A stretch of DNA of 64,000 nt from assembly GCF_024518675.1 (NCBI RefSeq), contig NZ_JANIGL010000003.1, positions 124,001-188,000 on the forward strand, read 5' to 3'. The DNA comes from Pseudoalteromonas shioyasakiensis. Its GTDB lineage: Bacteria; Pseudomonadota; Gammaproteobacteria; Enterobacterales; Alteromonadaceae. The translations under genes and the position numbers were made by a program. Positions 44,579 to 54,517 of this stretch are shown here, piece after piece. The notes beneath the pieces are model-generated. The model did not search any database, was not told the origin of the DNA, and saw only the letters and a program-made list of their open reading frames with translations. How positions within the stretch are numbered: position 1 is the first letter of the stretch; each line of letters starts with the position of its first letter.

Positions 44579-45616
44579 TTAGATGAGCTTAATTTGTGTA
44601 TTGGGCTTAGCTGCGGATAATTTAATAATATGCCCTTTACGCATAACGGTAAACTCGATACGCTGGCCTGCTTTCACATCTTTGATATAGTTTGCGATTT
44701 GTTCAAAAACTAGCGGCTCCCCCGTTATTGTATGTGGCCCAACAGCGAGTACAACATCACCGCCTAGTACTAAAGATTGTCCTTCTATCTTGGCTTGAAC
44801 AATTCCACCTTGCAAACCTACAGCATCAGCAAAACTTTGCTTAGTAACACGCTCAATCAACAACCCCGATTTTTGTGGAATATTTAACGCTGCGGCAATA
44901 CCACTGGGTAACGTGGTAAACTTTGTTCCAAACCAGATAGTCGGTAACTCAATCAACATTTGTTTGACTAAGTTACTACTGGCTGCAAAACCAAGCCCTT
45001 CATTACCGCCAGATTGTGTCTGAATATAACTAACCACACCAATTAATTCGCCCGATTGGTTGAACATAGGGCCACCAGAGTTACCTTGATTTATTGCAGC
45101 ATCAGTTTGCAAAAACTCTAACTTAAGTTTGTCGCTACCTGGGTGAATGCGCCGACCACTTAAATGGCCAACTGTGAGTGTGTGACTCAACCCGTATGGA
45201 GTACCAATAATAAAAACTTCTTCTCCTATCGTTGTTTTATCTGAGTCAGCTATTTGAATATATTTAAAGTCATCATATTTGCTAATGATTTTTATTAAAG
45301 CAATATCAGCAGGTGCATAACTGGCAAGCACTTTTGCTTTAAAATGGCCTCGCTCTGGTACATCGACCGTTAACTCATCAGCATCATTAACAACATGAGC
45401 AGCAGTCAGAATTAACCCTTCGTCGTTAATAATTGATCCAGTTCCTAAACTATTGGTTTTAGTTTTTACCGCTTTGTTGTTCTCAAGGTGTTGTAAATCA
45501 GTCGCGGCATAAATCACCACAACTGATTGGTCGAGTTTCTTGTATAAGCTGCTATAATCTTTCGCACTTGTTAAGGTGGAAATTAAACTCAAGCAAATAA
45601 TAAAAAATGTTTTCAT
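44579..45616 (-). CDS. HtrA/DegS-like periplasmic serine protease with one PDZ-like region
   Basis: The 345-residue protein has a signal peptide (cleavage after TSA) and the catalytic triad His74 (TAAHVV), Asp104 (PADIALIK) and Ser180 (NQGNSGGPMF). The following LGFAASSNLVKQML is the usual end of the trypsin-like domain. One PDZ-like region occupies about 235-330 (SGLLIERVTKQSFADAVGLQ, GDVVLAVG). With one PDZ and a cleavable signal it resembles small DegQ/DegS proteins, and would act in protein quality control or signalling in the periplasm. It stops eight bases from the hairpin of the lipoprotein gene. Confidence 0.92.
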   Translation of the reverse strand: MKTFFIICLSLISTLTSAKDYSSLYKKLDQSVVVIYAATDLQHLENNKAVKTKTNSLGTGSIINDEGLILTAAHVVNDADELTVDVPERGHFKAKVLASYAPADIALIKIISKYDDFKYIQIADSDKTTIGEEVFIIGTPYGLSHTLTVGHLSGRRIHPGSDKLKLEFLQTDAAINQGNSGGPMFNQSGELIGVVSYIQTQSGGNEGLGFAASSNLVKQMLIELPTIWFGTKFTTLPSGIAAALNIPQKSGLLIERVTKQSFADAVGLQGGIVQAKIEGQSLVLGGDVVLAVGPHTITGEPLVFEQIANYIKDVKAGQRIEFTVMRKGHIIKLSAAKPNTQIKLI

Positions 45617-45690
45617 TCCATAATCCCTTTTATCAATATTACGACTAGTAAACCTCAGCCAATAACTAAAGTACAGTGGTTAACCCTATT

Positions 45691-45894
45691 ATGGTTACAA
45701 AGAACAATAAAAATAATAAAACTGATTACAAAACGGACTGTATTGGTCAGTGCCACCGCTTAAAGGGCTATTGCACAGGATGTGGTCGCACGAGTGAAGA
45801 GATTTTCGATTGGATAATATTATCTGAAGCTGAGAAACAGATAATACTTGATGCACCTAGGCATGACTCAAACAAACAAGCAGATAAAAAATAG
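45691..45894 (+). CDS. DUF1289-family small cysteine protein
   Basis: The ATG at 45691 gives 67 residues; a GTG five codons earlier is possible, and neither has a good ribosome site. The signature CIGQCHRLKGYCTGCGRTSEEIFDW carries four cysteines in the C-x3-C-x7-C-x2-C pattern of DUF1289, probably binding zinc or another metal. Function in the family is unknown. The ends of the protein are Lys/Asn-rich. The gene is divergent from the HtrA-like protease and converges with metY. Confidence 0.85.
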   Translation: MVTKNNKNNKTDYKTDCIGQCHRLKGYCTGCGRTSEEIFDWIILSEAEKQIILDAPRHDSNKQADKK

Positions 45895-45907
45895 CTTAAC
45901 AGAGTTA

Positions 45908-45935
45908 TAAAAAGTGGGCACAATTTATTGTGCCC
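45908..45935 (-). terminator. Terminator of metY
   Basis: On the minus strand GGGCACAA (45935-45928) and TTGTGCCC (45923-45916) form a stem, followed by ACTTTTTATA. It lies 15 bases past the metY stop. Confidence 0.88.
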
Positions 45936-45949
45936 AGTTCTTAACTTGC

Positions 45950-47221
45950 TTAGGCTTTATCTAATGCTTGGCTTACATCTGCAATAATATCGTCGATACT
46001 CTCAATACCTACAGAAAGACGAATCAAATCACGACTTACACCTGCTTTCTCAAGCTCTTGATCATTTAACTGACGGTGTGTGGTTGATGCTGGGTGGCAC
46101 GCTAGCGATTTAGCATCGCCAATATTAACCAAACGTAGCACCATATTAAGTGCATCAATAAATCGGGTTCCCGCTTCTAAACCACCAGCTATACCAAAAC
46201 TTAAAATACCTGACGCTTTGCCGCTGGTAATTTTTTTGCTGATAGCATTATAAGGGCTTGATTCAAGCCCAGCATAATTTACCCATAACACTTTTGGATG
46301 ATTGACTAAATATTCTGCTAATTGCTGAGCATTCTCACAATGGCGCTCCATACGTAGGCCTAATGTTTCAAGGCCAATCATGATATCTGCAGCATTTTTT
46401 GGCGCAAGGGCTGCACCAGTATTTCTCAGTGGCACAACACGACAACGGCCAATAAATGCAGCTTCTGCAAATGCTTCGGTATAAACCACATTATGGTATG
46501 ACGGGTCGGGCTCATTCATCATAGCAAACCGTGTCGCATTTGCTTTCCAATCAAACTTACCTGAATCGACTATCATCCCGCCAATTGCAGTACCATGACC
46601 ATTAATGTATTTAGTTAATGAGTGCACTACGATATCTGCACCTAGCTCAAACGGTCGGCACAAATAAGGCGTTGCCACAGTATTATCAACAATCAATGGC
46701 ACGCCTTTACGGTGAGCTATCAGTGCTAAGCGCTCAATATCAACTATATTACCAGCAGGATTACCAATCGATTCACAAAATACTGCGCGTGTATTGTCAT
46801 CAATGGCCTGTTCAAATGCGGCGAAGTCATCAGCTTTAATCATACGCGCTTCAATACCTTGGCGTGGTAAAGTATGAGCAAACAAGTTGTAGGTTCCGCC
46901 ATATACCTGACTGGTACTAACAATATTAGTGCCTACTTCGCATAAACATTGAATCGCATAAGTGATCGCTGCCATACCCGATGACACAGCTAACGCACCA
47001 ATTCCACCTTCCATTGCAGCAATACGTTGTTCAAGAACCGCATTTGTTGGGTTCATAATACGGGTGTAAATATTCCCCGCCACTTTTAAGTCAAATAAAT
47101 CAGCACCGTGTTGTGTATCGTCAAACGTATACGATGACGTGTGATAAATAGGCACCGCTGCTGATTTTGTCGTAGGCTCTGATTCATACCCGTGGTGCAA
47201 TGCTAAGGATTCAAGTTTCAT
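45950..47221 (-). CDS. metY: O-acetylhomoserine sulfhydrylase (MetY)
   Basis: The 423-residue PLP enzyme of the Cys/Met-metabolism family starts MKLESLALHHGYESEPTTKS, typical of MetY. YTRIMNPTNAVLEQRIAAMEGG, SSGMAAITYAI, QVYGGTYNLF, ESIGNPAG and the PLP lysine in VVHSLTKYINGHG near residue 208 are visible, as is the C-terminal SLACHPASTTHRQL. It makes homocysteine (or cysteine) by direct sulfhydrylation. The length, around 425, favours MetY over MetB/MetC, which are near 385-395. It is a single-gene unit. Confidence 0.94.
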   Translation of the reverse strand: MKLESLALHHGYESEPTTKSAAVPIYHTSSYTFDDTQHGADLFDLKVAGNIYTRIMNPTNAVLEQRIAAMEGGIGALAVSSGMAAITYAIQCLCEVGTNIVSTSQVYGGTYNLFAHTLPRQGIEARMIKADDFAAFEQAIDDNTRAVFCESIGNPAGNIVDIERLALIAHRKGVPLIVDNTVATPYLCRPFELGADIVVHSLTKYINGHGTAIGGMIVDSGKFDWKANATRFAMMNEPDPSYHNVVYTEAFAEAAFIGRCRVVPLRNTGAALAPKNAADIMIGLETLGLRMERHCENAQQLAEYLVNHPKVLWVNYAGLESSPYNAISKKITSGKASGILSFGIAGGLEAGTRFIDALNMVLRLVNIGDAKSLACHPASTTHRQLNDQELEKAGVSRDLIRLSVGIESIDDIIADVSQALDKA

Positions 47222-47368
47222 AATTTCTCCCTGAAAATCATTTCCCTTTAACCTAGCATTGATTGCTCACATAATGCACTTGAAATATTTTAAATAGTGT
47301 TGAATAAAATAACAGCAACGCAAAATAACTCTTGTTATAAAGCGTCTATGTATTGCAAAGCAACCCTA

Positions 47369-48187
47369 TTACTTTACTTGGTAATCTTTATTACTACGAA
47401 TATAAAGTGTTGCTTCATTATCGCTCTGGTTTTCAATAAAGTGGCTATATTTACCTTCAGATTCAAGGTAACTTCCAGGACTTAATTTCAACGGTTTTGT
47501 TTGTGATTTATATTCAATAGTGCCTGCGATAACTACTGCTCTAAACTCGCTCGCATCAGTGATAACCTTCCCTTTGAAACCTGCAGGAAGTTTGATCATA
47601 GAGCCATTCATTCCTACATCACTGCCCCATAGGGTAGTTGATAGCACACCATCCACCTCGATATTTTTCAGCTCATCAGCTTTGAGCCAAACAATATTGT
47701 TTTTGTGCAAGTTTAGCGGTCGCTCACCATTGTCGAATTGTTCTTTAGATGGCTTAACTAGGTAAGGACCTGAATCAATCTCAAGGTATATTAAGTTAGC
47801 GTTAGCATTAGCAGCCGTTGTATGATTTTCCCCTGCAGGCTGAGTCCAAAATGAGCCAGCAGGCATCCACATTTTGTCAGCATTAGGATCATCATTATGC
47901 ATCTGGCCTTCTATCACCACGCCTCTATAAGTAATATTATGAATATGAGGAGGCGATTCAAAGCCTTTTTTAAAACGCACTAACATCCCCGTTGCGGTAT
48001 CCGTTGTACGATTTCCCCATAAATCAGCAGCTCCAGGACTCTTATCCCCACGAAGTGGATTTAGATACCCCCATTTTATATCGCTGGCTGCAACAACTTT
48101 TGCTGTTGAGTCATTTGCAAAAGCAGTTGGCGCCGAGGTAAGTGCAGCGACGAATGTAAAAGTAATAAAGCATGGTAATCGAGTCAT
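47369..48187 (-). CDS. Secreted double-cupin protein (DUF4437)
   Basis: The 272-residue protein has a signal peptide (cleavage after AFA) and two cupin halves. The first has [20 protein letters not shown] with metal-binding histidines and [16 protein letters not shown]. The second, [20 protein letters not shown] then [11 protein letters not shown] and [19 protein letters not shown], keeps fewer histidines. The family is known as DUF4437 and has no firm function. It is divergently transcribed from a LysR regulator 136 bases away, which is the usual arrangement for a regulator and its target. Confidence 0.85.
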   Translation of the reverse strand: MTRLPCFITFTFVAALTSAPTAFANDSTAKVVAASDIKWGYLNPLRGDKSPGAADLWGNRTTDTATGMLVRFKKGFESPPHIHNITYRGVVIEGQMHNDDPNADKMWMPAGSFWTQPAGENHTTAANANANLIYLEIDSGPYLVKPSKEQFDNGERPLNLHKNNIVWLKADELKNIEVDGVLSTTLWGSDVGMNGSMIKLPAGFKGKVITDASEFRAVVIAGTIEYKSQTKPLKLSPGSYLESEGKYSHFIENQSDNEATLYIRSNKDYQVK

Positions 48188-48323
48188 CAGAGATTCTCCG
48201 TTAGGTGTTTATGGCGTTTATAGGTCTATCTTAAGCCGTAAAATTAATTCGATAAATGGGCAAATCTTTAATACACTTTCGTCCAAACGTGGATAATAGC
48301 CAATATGCAAAATAGTGAACATT

Positions 48324-49283
48324 ATGAAGATTGCTGATTTACAAGTATTACTTAAAGTTGCTGAATTACACTCCATCACTGCTGCTGCAAATAAATTAGA
48401 TATGAGCTCCTCAGCTGCCAGTATGTCTTTAAAGCGTATTGAGCAATCCCTTGGCGCGCAACTTTTTGTGCGAACCACCAGACAACTACGCCTGACTCCA
48501 GAGGGAGAGCGTTACTTACCACTTTGTCAACAAGTGTTAGATTTACTTCAACAAGGTCAAGTATTGATTAACGAAGAACAACAATCGTTCAGTGGTGAAG
48601 TACGTTTAGCTGTATCTTCTGAAATGGGCCGTAACTTAATGCGAGTGCTACTTAATAACCTGATGCATAAATACAGTGAAATTACTGTGCGTCTTCATGC
48701 CAGTGATAGCCGAGTAGATTTTTACCGAGATGGTGTCGATGTTGCGTTACGAGCATTAACAAAGGAAGCTGTAAAAGAGCTTAATTTATATGGTTTCAAA
48801 ATTTGTAATATTCCCCATTTATTGTGTGCATCACCTGAGTATATTGCCAAACATGGAGCACCCATAACCCCCGATGACCTACCTGATCACAATGCTCTAC
48901 TTTATAAACTATATGAAGTAGTTCACGATAACTGGGAGCTTCATCACCACAGCCAAAAATACAAAGTAAAAATGAATAGCGATAGAGCTGTAAACGATGG
49001 TGATATTGTAAGACGGTGGTGTGTTGATGGTGTCGGTATTGCTAAGAAATCGGCTATTGATGTTGCCCAAGATTTACTATCAGGAAGGTTAAAGCGCTTG
49101 ATGCCAGATCACAGTATTCCATTAACCGAAATGTGGTTAGTGTTACCAAGCAAACAATTAATTTCACCCGCGATTAGGCTGATCCGTGATGAACTGAAGC
49201 AGACTATCAATGAACTAAGGGAGCAGCTCATTGCCAATAACATTTTAAGCGCAGAAGAATGGCCAACAGCTAATCAAAATTAA
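48324..49283 (+). CDS. LysR-family transcriptional regulator
   Basis: The ATG at 48324 (MKIADLQVLLKV) is preferred over a GTG three codons earlier. The 319-residue protein has the N-terminal winged helix (ITAAANKLDMSSSAASMSLK, RIEQSLGAQLFVRTTRQLRL, LTPEGE), then a periplasmic-binding-like effector domain with VRLHASDSRVDFYRDGVDVA. The effector is unknown. Its divergent position suggests it controls the cupin gene. Confidence 0.92.
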   Translation: MKIADLQVLLKVAELHSITAAANKLDMSSSAASMSLKRIEQSLGAQLFVRTTRQLRLTPEGERYLPLCQQVLDLLQQGQVLINEEQQSFSGEVRLAVSSEMGRNLMRVLLNNLMHKYSEITVRLHASDSRVDFYRDGVDVALRALTKEAVKELNLYGFKICNIPHLLCASPEYIAKHGAPITPDDLPDHNALLYKLYEVVHDNWELHHHSQKYKVKMNSDRAVNDGDIVRRWCVDGVGIAKKSAIDVAQDLLSGRLKRLMPDHSIPLTEMWLVLPSKQLISPAIRLIRDELKQTINELREQLIANNILSAEEWPTANQN

Positions 49284-49327
49284 AAAAGGCGCAGCCAAAA
49301 ATGGTATGCGCCTTATTTATTGGCAAC

Positions 49328-51487
49328 TTACTTTACGATTTTCATTTCGTCTAATAAGTTTTGTGCGTTATCTACTTTATCCATCACCCATAGCATATAG
49401 CGAGAATCAACGTGGATTGAACGGTTAAGTGCAGGGTTGTAATCCCAATCGCCAATGATACTTTCATACACACCATCAAACAGTAAACCTACCAGCTCTG
49501 CTTTGCCATTAAGCGTTGGTGAGCCTGAGTTACCGCCTGTGGTATCTACATTAGATAAAAAGTTAACGGGTACTGTATTCATGCCACCTGTGTAGTCACC
49601 ATATAATTTAGCTTTGATCTGCTTTTGCAAGTTTTCAGGGGCATTAAATGGCTCTACATTAGTATTTTTAGCCAACAAACCTTCAAGTGATGTAAACGGT
49701 GTTGCTACTAATCCATCTTGTGGTGAATAACCACCTACAGTGCCATAAGTTACACGTAATGTGCTATTTGCATCAGCATACACAGGTTTATTTTGTGCTT
49801 TATTATAAGCAATAATTGCGGCCATTAGTTGTGGACGCGCTTCTTGAAGCTTACCTGCCAGCGCTTTATCTTTATCTTCTTGTGCTTTCATAACAGCAAA
49901 GATTGCATCGGCGTATTGAAGGAACGGATCATTACTTTGCTTAATTTGCGAAAATGATTGCTCAGCCAATTTTAAACGTGTGTCTTCATCATTAAGTGAT
50001 GAGTTCGCATACATTTTATCTAGTAATGCACTGTGCTTTGTTTTATCAAAGCCATTTTGTAGACTAAATGCTTTATCAACTTCAGCAAAGCGCTCTTGTT
50101 TTGGTAGTGCGGCATAAAGCTCTAAAAAGTGCAGTAAAATTGCCTTATCAACTGCCACATCAAAACGACGTGTCATACGTTTTAAGCCAGCTTCGATTCT
50201 TGGTAAATCACGTTCTTGATAACCGGATTCACGCTCTTCATTTGGCTTTTGCTTTTCATAAGCAAGGCGGTATAAACGACGAGCCGTGCTGATCATTTGT
50301 GAACGATGTACATAACCTAACATACGGTCACGCTCGTTATGTTGCTGCGACTGCTCAACTAATGACGATAGCTCTGCTAAAACGCTGCCGTATTGCTTCT
50401 TCAGTTTGCGATCGTTATTGATCCAATTTGTTAAATCTTGTTCAAACTGTTTTTTACGCTCATACATAGTGCCTTTGTTAAAGCTTTCAATCATTGAGCC
50501 GAAATTTTTAATGTAGTTATTATACCCTGCAATCGTGCTTTCATAAGCAATACGAGCTTTACTGCCATCTTCTGAGTTTTCTTCGATTAACGATACATAT
50601 TTACTATTGTGAATACGCGCTTTGGGGTAACTAGTATTGAATACATAATCAACCTCTGCTGCAATACGATAACGGTTTGTACGTCCTGGGTAACCCGTTA
50701 CCATGACAAAATCTCCCTCCTGTACGCCTTTCGCACTGACGCTTAAGTACGAATCAGGAACATAAGGGACATTGTCTTCACTGTACTCAGCAGGCTTTCC
50801 ATCTTTACCAACATAGGCGCGGTAAAAGGCAAAGTCACCGGTGTGACGCGGCCACATCCAGTTATCAATATCACCGCCGTATTTACCCACTCCCATTGCG
50901 GGTGTATAAGCTAGACGAACATCTTTAATTTCAAGTGATTTAATTAAGTAGAACTCTAAACCACCATGAAATGAATACACATTACAACGGTAGTTATCAT
51001 CTGCTTCACACTCGGCCACTAGTTGTTTTTCGTTTTTTTCTAGTGCGTCATAGCGTGCTTTTGCGCTGAGCTGTTCAGTGCCTTTAATTACTTTATCTGT
51101 AACGTTAGTCACGGTTTCTGTTACATAAACTCGTGAACCTGGTGCCGCAGGTAAGTCATCAGCTGGCTTCTGAGCTAAAAAGCCATTCTCTAAAATATTA
51201 TTTTCTGGCGTAGAGTTATATTGAATTGAGCCATAAGCACAATGGTGGTTTGTCACCACTAAACCTTTTGGTGATACGAAAGAGGCTGTACAGCCTCCTA
51301 GGCTTATCACCGCATTCATTGGGAACTCTGTTAACTTAGAAATTGACTTTGCATCTATCTCAAGTCCTTTCGCTTTTAATACAGATTCAAGCTCTGGTAG
51401 TTGATGTGGTTGCCACATGCCTTCATCAGCAAACGATGTGCCAGTAAATGCCAAAGCACACAGTGCAATAAGAGGTTTTAAACGCAT
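49328..51487 (-). CDS. S46-family dipeptidyl-peptidase (DPP7-like)
   Basis: The 719-residue protein has a signal peptide (cleavage after SFA). The S46 triad is visible: His81/82 in VVTNHHCAYGSIQ, Asp in GGDIDNWMWPRHTGDF near 226, and Ser654 in TGGNSGSPTLNG. The residue that sets specificity in Porphyromonas enzymes (Gly in DPP7, Arg in DPP11) is glycine here, in LLFDGVYES at 672. Cleavage of dipeptides with a hydrophobic P1 from peptide N-termini is therefore expected. It is periplasmic or outer-membrane associated and would feed peptide nutrition. No operon partners are seen. Confidence 0.93.
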   Translation of the reverse strand: MRLKPLIALCALAFTGTSFADEGMWQPHQLPELESVLKAKGLEIDAKSISKLTEFPMNAVISLGGCTASFVSPKGLVVTNHHCAYGSIQYNSTPENNILENGFLAQKPADDLPAAPGSRVYVTETVTNVTDKVIKGTEQLSAKARYDALEKNEKQLVAECEADDNYRCNVYSFHGGLEFYLIKSLEIKDVRLAYTPAMGVGKYGGDIDNWMWPRHTGDFAFYRAYVGKDGKPAEYSEDNVPYVPDSYLSVSAKGVQEGDFVMVTGYPGRTNRYRIAAEVDYVFNTSYPKARIHNSKYVSLIEENSEDGSKARIAYESTIAGYNNYIKNFGSMIESFNKGTMYERKKQFEQDLTNWINNDRKLKKQYGSVLAELSSLVEQSQQHNERDRMLGYVHRSQMISTARRLYRLAYEKQKPNEERESGYQERDLPRIEAGLKRMTRRFDVAVDKAILLHFLELYAALPKQERFAEVDKAFSLQNGFDKTKHSALLDKMYANSSLNDEDTRLKLAEQSFSQIKQSNDPFLQYADAIFAVMKAQEDKDKALAGKLQEARPQLMAAIIAYNKAQNKPVYADANSTLRVTYGTVGGYSPQDGLVATPFTSLEGLLAKNTNVEPFNAPENLQKQIKAKLYGDYTGGMNTVPVNFLSNVDTTGGNSGSPTLNGKAELVGLLFDGVYESIIGDWDYNPALNRSIHVDSRYMLWVMDKVDNAQNLLDEMKIVK

Positions 51488-51699
51488 GAAATTTTATCCT
51501 TTTTATTGTTTCTAAACTAGGTTACGCGTGAATAGTTATAAGGGTCAATATTTCTGCGACTAAACTAAGCGCTATAATGTAACAAAATATATAAACACTT
51601 CGCACATGCTGCGCTTTTAACTTAACAGCAAATGCTGCAATCAAATTGTCATCATTAATAGCTAAAATTTAATAATTATTAAGAAAAAAGCAGCCAACG

Positions 51700-52497
51700 A
51701 TGCCTACTATTTTTGTAATCAACCTTGAACGCTCACCTGAGCGATTAGCGACCAGCCAGCAACAATTAGCTTCACATGGGCTTTGTTTTGAGCGTATCGA
51801 CGCTGTTGATGGGGCAACACTTACGCCCGCACAGATAAACAGCCATTATAGTGCACGCCTCAATAAGGAAAAATACCACTACCCACTCAGCGTAGGACAA
51901 ATCGGTTGTTATTTAAGTCACCGTAAAGCGTGGCAAACTATCGTAGATAGGCAGCTTGATTACGCTATTGTGCTAGAAGATGACTTTATTTTAGAAGAAA
52001 GTCTGACCGATACCATTAGCAATATTGAACAGTTACAGCCTGATTGGCAAATGATAAAACTCTCTGCTTATCAAAACCGAACACGTCCAATTGCCTACCA
52101 AGCGCCTTTACGACATCAGCAGTATTTAGTGATCCATAAAAAGTTGATGACTGGCTGTTGCGCTACCGCAATAAGTTATGACGGAGCCAAACAATTACTA
52201 GCAGCGACTGAAAAGTTTGGCCGCCCTGTTGATTGTGATTTACAGCATATTTGGGAAACTCAGGTTGCAGGCTATTCGTTAATGCCTTATCCGTTTGCTC
52301 AAAACTGTGAACAAGTTAGTGATATTAAAGCACGTAGTGCGGCCGATATTAAAAAATCATTTTTCGCACGCAAAGCTCAGCAATTCACCAGTGCTATAAA
52401 CAATCACTTTGCTACGGCTGCATTTATTAAAAATGCGAAGCGAACTTTTCACACACCTAAAAGTAAAAAAGGAGCCACAGCCCCTTTTTACTCATAA
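51700..52497 (+). CDS. Glycosyltransferase family 25 protein
   Basis: The 265-residue protein has the GT25 (LPS beta-galactosyl type) hallmarks: IFVINLERSPERLATSQQQL at the start, FERIDAVDGATL, LSVGQIGCYLSHRKAWQTI, AIVLEDDFIL with the DxD-like metal motif near residue 92, and a C-terminal substrate region. It should move a sugar from a nucleotide sugar to lipopolysaccharide core or a surface glycan. It is a solitary gene rather than part of an LPS cluster, and the acceptor cannot be told. Confidence 0.9.
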   Translation: MPTIFVINLERSPERLATSQQQLASHGLCFERIDAVDGATLTPAQINSHYSARLNKEKYHYPLSVGQIGCYLSHRKAWQTIVDRQLDYAIVLEDDFILEESLTDTISNIEQLQPDWQMIKLSAYQNRTRPIAYQAPLRHQQYLVIHKKLMTGCCATAISYDGAKQLLAATEKFGRPVDCDLQHIWETQVAGYSLMPYPFAQNCEQVSDIKARSAADIKKSFFARKAQQFTSAINNHFATAAFIKNAKRTFHTPKSKKGATAPFYS

Positions 52498-52523
52498 CAC
52501 ACCTAAAACAAAGCGATCAGTCG

Positions 52524-54308
52524 TTATTTATTAGCTCGGTTTGGGTGTTCAACGCCCATCCATGCTTTAAATAGCGCCATTTGCTGCTCATTGGCGTTTT
52601 CTAACGCTTTAACCTTTTTGGCTTTATCAAAGTCTTCACTGAGCACTAGAGTCGTACTTTGTAAGGCATCGCGACGAATAAAATCAATCGTTACTTTGTC
52701 ACCGGCTTCGAATGCCTCTAACGTTGCTGTTAAGTCTTTTCCAACATGTTTTTTATTTATCGCGACAACCTTATCATCGGTAGTTAAACCAGCCTGCCAC
52801 GCAGCGCCACCACGACGAACATGAGTAAGTGTAAGTAGCTCACCAGTATTTTTAGCAAAACTGTCAATGCTAGCCACAGACTTTGCACCTTTAGGGCGAG
52901 CAAGCTCTAACCCTACTTTTGCTAATAGGGCATCAAAATCTATCGCTGCCGGACTATCGACATTCATGGCCCACCAATCACTGTAGTCTCGCCCCGTTAA
53001 GTCTTTTAAAATAGCCTTAACATTCGCTGCGGTGAAACCATGTGGCATTTTGTAATCTTTATAAAGGTCACGGTGCACGTCTCGATAACTTTGCTGACCA
53101 TTACTCTTATCAAGCAAGTCTATATCAAGGGCCATAGAAATTAACGCGCCTTCTAAGTAGATATTAGTACTGTAATTACGCCCATGATCGCCGCCTTGAT
53201 TAATCCACTTATCAAAGCTCGTTTCTGTTGCACTTTGTACTTCACGTCCAGGGGTTTGCAAGTGACGATTAACTGTTTTAGTTAAAGTTTTAAAAAATTC
53301 GTCGGTAGTTGAAATCCCAGCACGTACCATCAAATGATCTTCAAAGTAACTCGTTGAACCTTCTGCAATCCATAGCAATTTATCAAAGTTCATATTAGTG
53401 TAGTCATAAGGTACAAGCCCTTCGGGTCGGTACGCTTTTACATTCCAAGTATGAATAAATTCATGAGCTGCGGTACTAATAAACGCAAGGTAATCTTCAC
53501 GTGAACCAAAACGATTTCGTGGGCGCTGAATAATCGTGGAATTTAAATGTTCAGTGGCTCCCCCTGCCCCAGATGTTGCATGCACCATAAATACATAACG
53601 CTCATATGGGTAGTCATCCCAAATAACATTGCCTGTTGTTACCAGCTTTTTTAAGTCTTTAAGCATTAGTTCAACATCGTAATTACCTTCACCCCAAATG
53701 ACTAGCTCGTAATCTCGACCATCAACCACAAATTTATGAAGTTGGTTAATACCTGTTTCGATTGGCGAATCGACCAGTACATCATAATCTGCGGCTTTAA
53801 AACTATGCTTTGAACCGTTGTTTGCCATGCCAGAAACTGAACGCCAACCTTTTGGAACATCAACCTTAACGGTAACTGGCTCTTGACGAAATGATTCGCT
53901 GAACATAAAAAAGCCTGATGCATCAATAAACGCATGGCTATCATCAATATGACGAGAACGTTTCCCCAGCTCATTAGCATAGATTTGATAATCAATATTA
54001 ACTTCGGATGGTTCATTAAGGTGTACACGCCATGTGCTGGCGTTTATTTTTTCCCATTTAAGTGCTTTACCATCGTCGTCTTTAGCCTCAAAGAAACGTA
54101 CTCCATTCGCTAAATTTAAAATTTCATAACGACCTGTGCGCCATGCTGGTAACTTTACGTCTAAATGTGCTTGTGCCGTTTCAGGGAACTCTACGCTGAC
54201 ATTACCTAGGTGATGTGCAGGCTCAGTGATGGACAATGAATAATTAACATCGGCCATGGCGGAATGCGACAACGCAGCGGCAACAGATAAAGCTAAAAAC
54301 TTTTTCAT
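52524..54308 (-). CDS. M61-family metallopeptidase (glycyl aminopeptidase type) with PDZ domain
   Basis: The 594-residue protein has a signal peptide (cleavage after AMA), an N-terminal beta domain, the gluzincin motif HEFIHTWNVKAYRPEGL with HExxH at 282-286, a downstream glutamate in WIAEGSTSYFED, and a PDZ domain (about 475-570; GGAAWQAGLTTDDKVVAINK). M61 enzymes remove N-terminal Gly or Ala from peptides. It lies in a region with several other secreted peptidases. The stop is 27 bases from the converging GT25 stop. Confidence 0.93.
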   Translation of the reverse strand: MKKFLALSVAAALSHSAMADVNYSLSITEPAHHLGNVSVEFPETAQAHLDVKLPAWRTGRYEILNLANGVRFFEAKDDDGKALKWEKINASTWRVHLNEPSEVNIDYQIYANELGKRSRHIDDSHAFIDASGFFMFSESFRQEPVTVKVDVPKGWRSVSGMANNGSKHSFKAADYDVLVDSPIETGINQLHKFVVDGRDYELVIWGEGNYDVELMLKDLKKLVTTGNVIWDDYPYERYVFMVHATSGAGGATEHLNSTIIQRPRNRFGSREDYLAFISTAAHEFIHTWNVKAYRPEGLVPYDYTNMNFDKLLWIAEGSTSYFEDHLMVRAGISTTDEFFKTLTKTVNRHLQTPGREVQSATETSFDKWINQGGDHGRNYSTNIYLEGALISMALDIDLLDKSNGQQSYRDVHRDLYKDYKMPHGFTAANVKAILKDLTGRDYSDWWAMNVDSPAAIDFDALLAKVGLELARPKGAKSVASIDSFAKNTGELLTLTHVRRGGAAWQAGLTTDDKVVAINKKHVGKDLTATLEAFEAGDKVTIDFIRRDALQSTTLVLSEDFDKAKKVKALENANEQQMALFKAWMGVEHPNRANK

Positions 54309-54517
54309 AAAAACTCTTAATATTTATAATTTATTACTGCTGAGACTAACAATGATAGAAAAAAATGTGAATTAAAAGCGATAAAGTCCAGCTCTCACAA
54401 GGTCGATGAATAAAAATCAACATCAAATGCTAAGTTTTTGACTTGGTAACTACATTTGTGCCAATTTTGTTGTAAACTTAATGATATAGAAGATTCAATC
54501 AATGGCGGTAACTCTTA

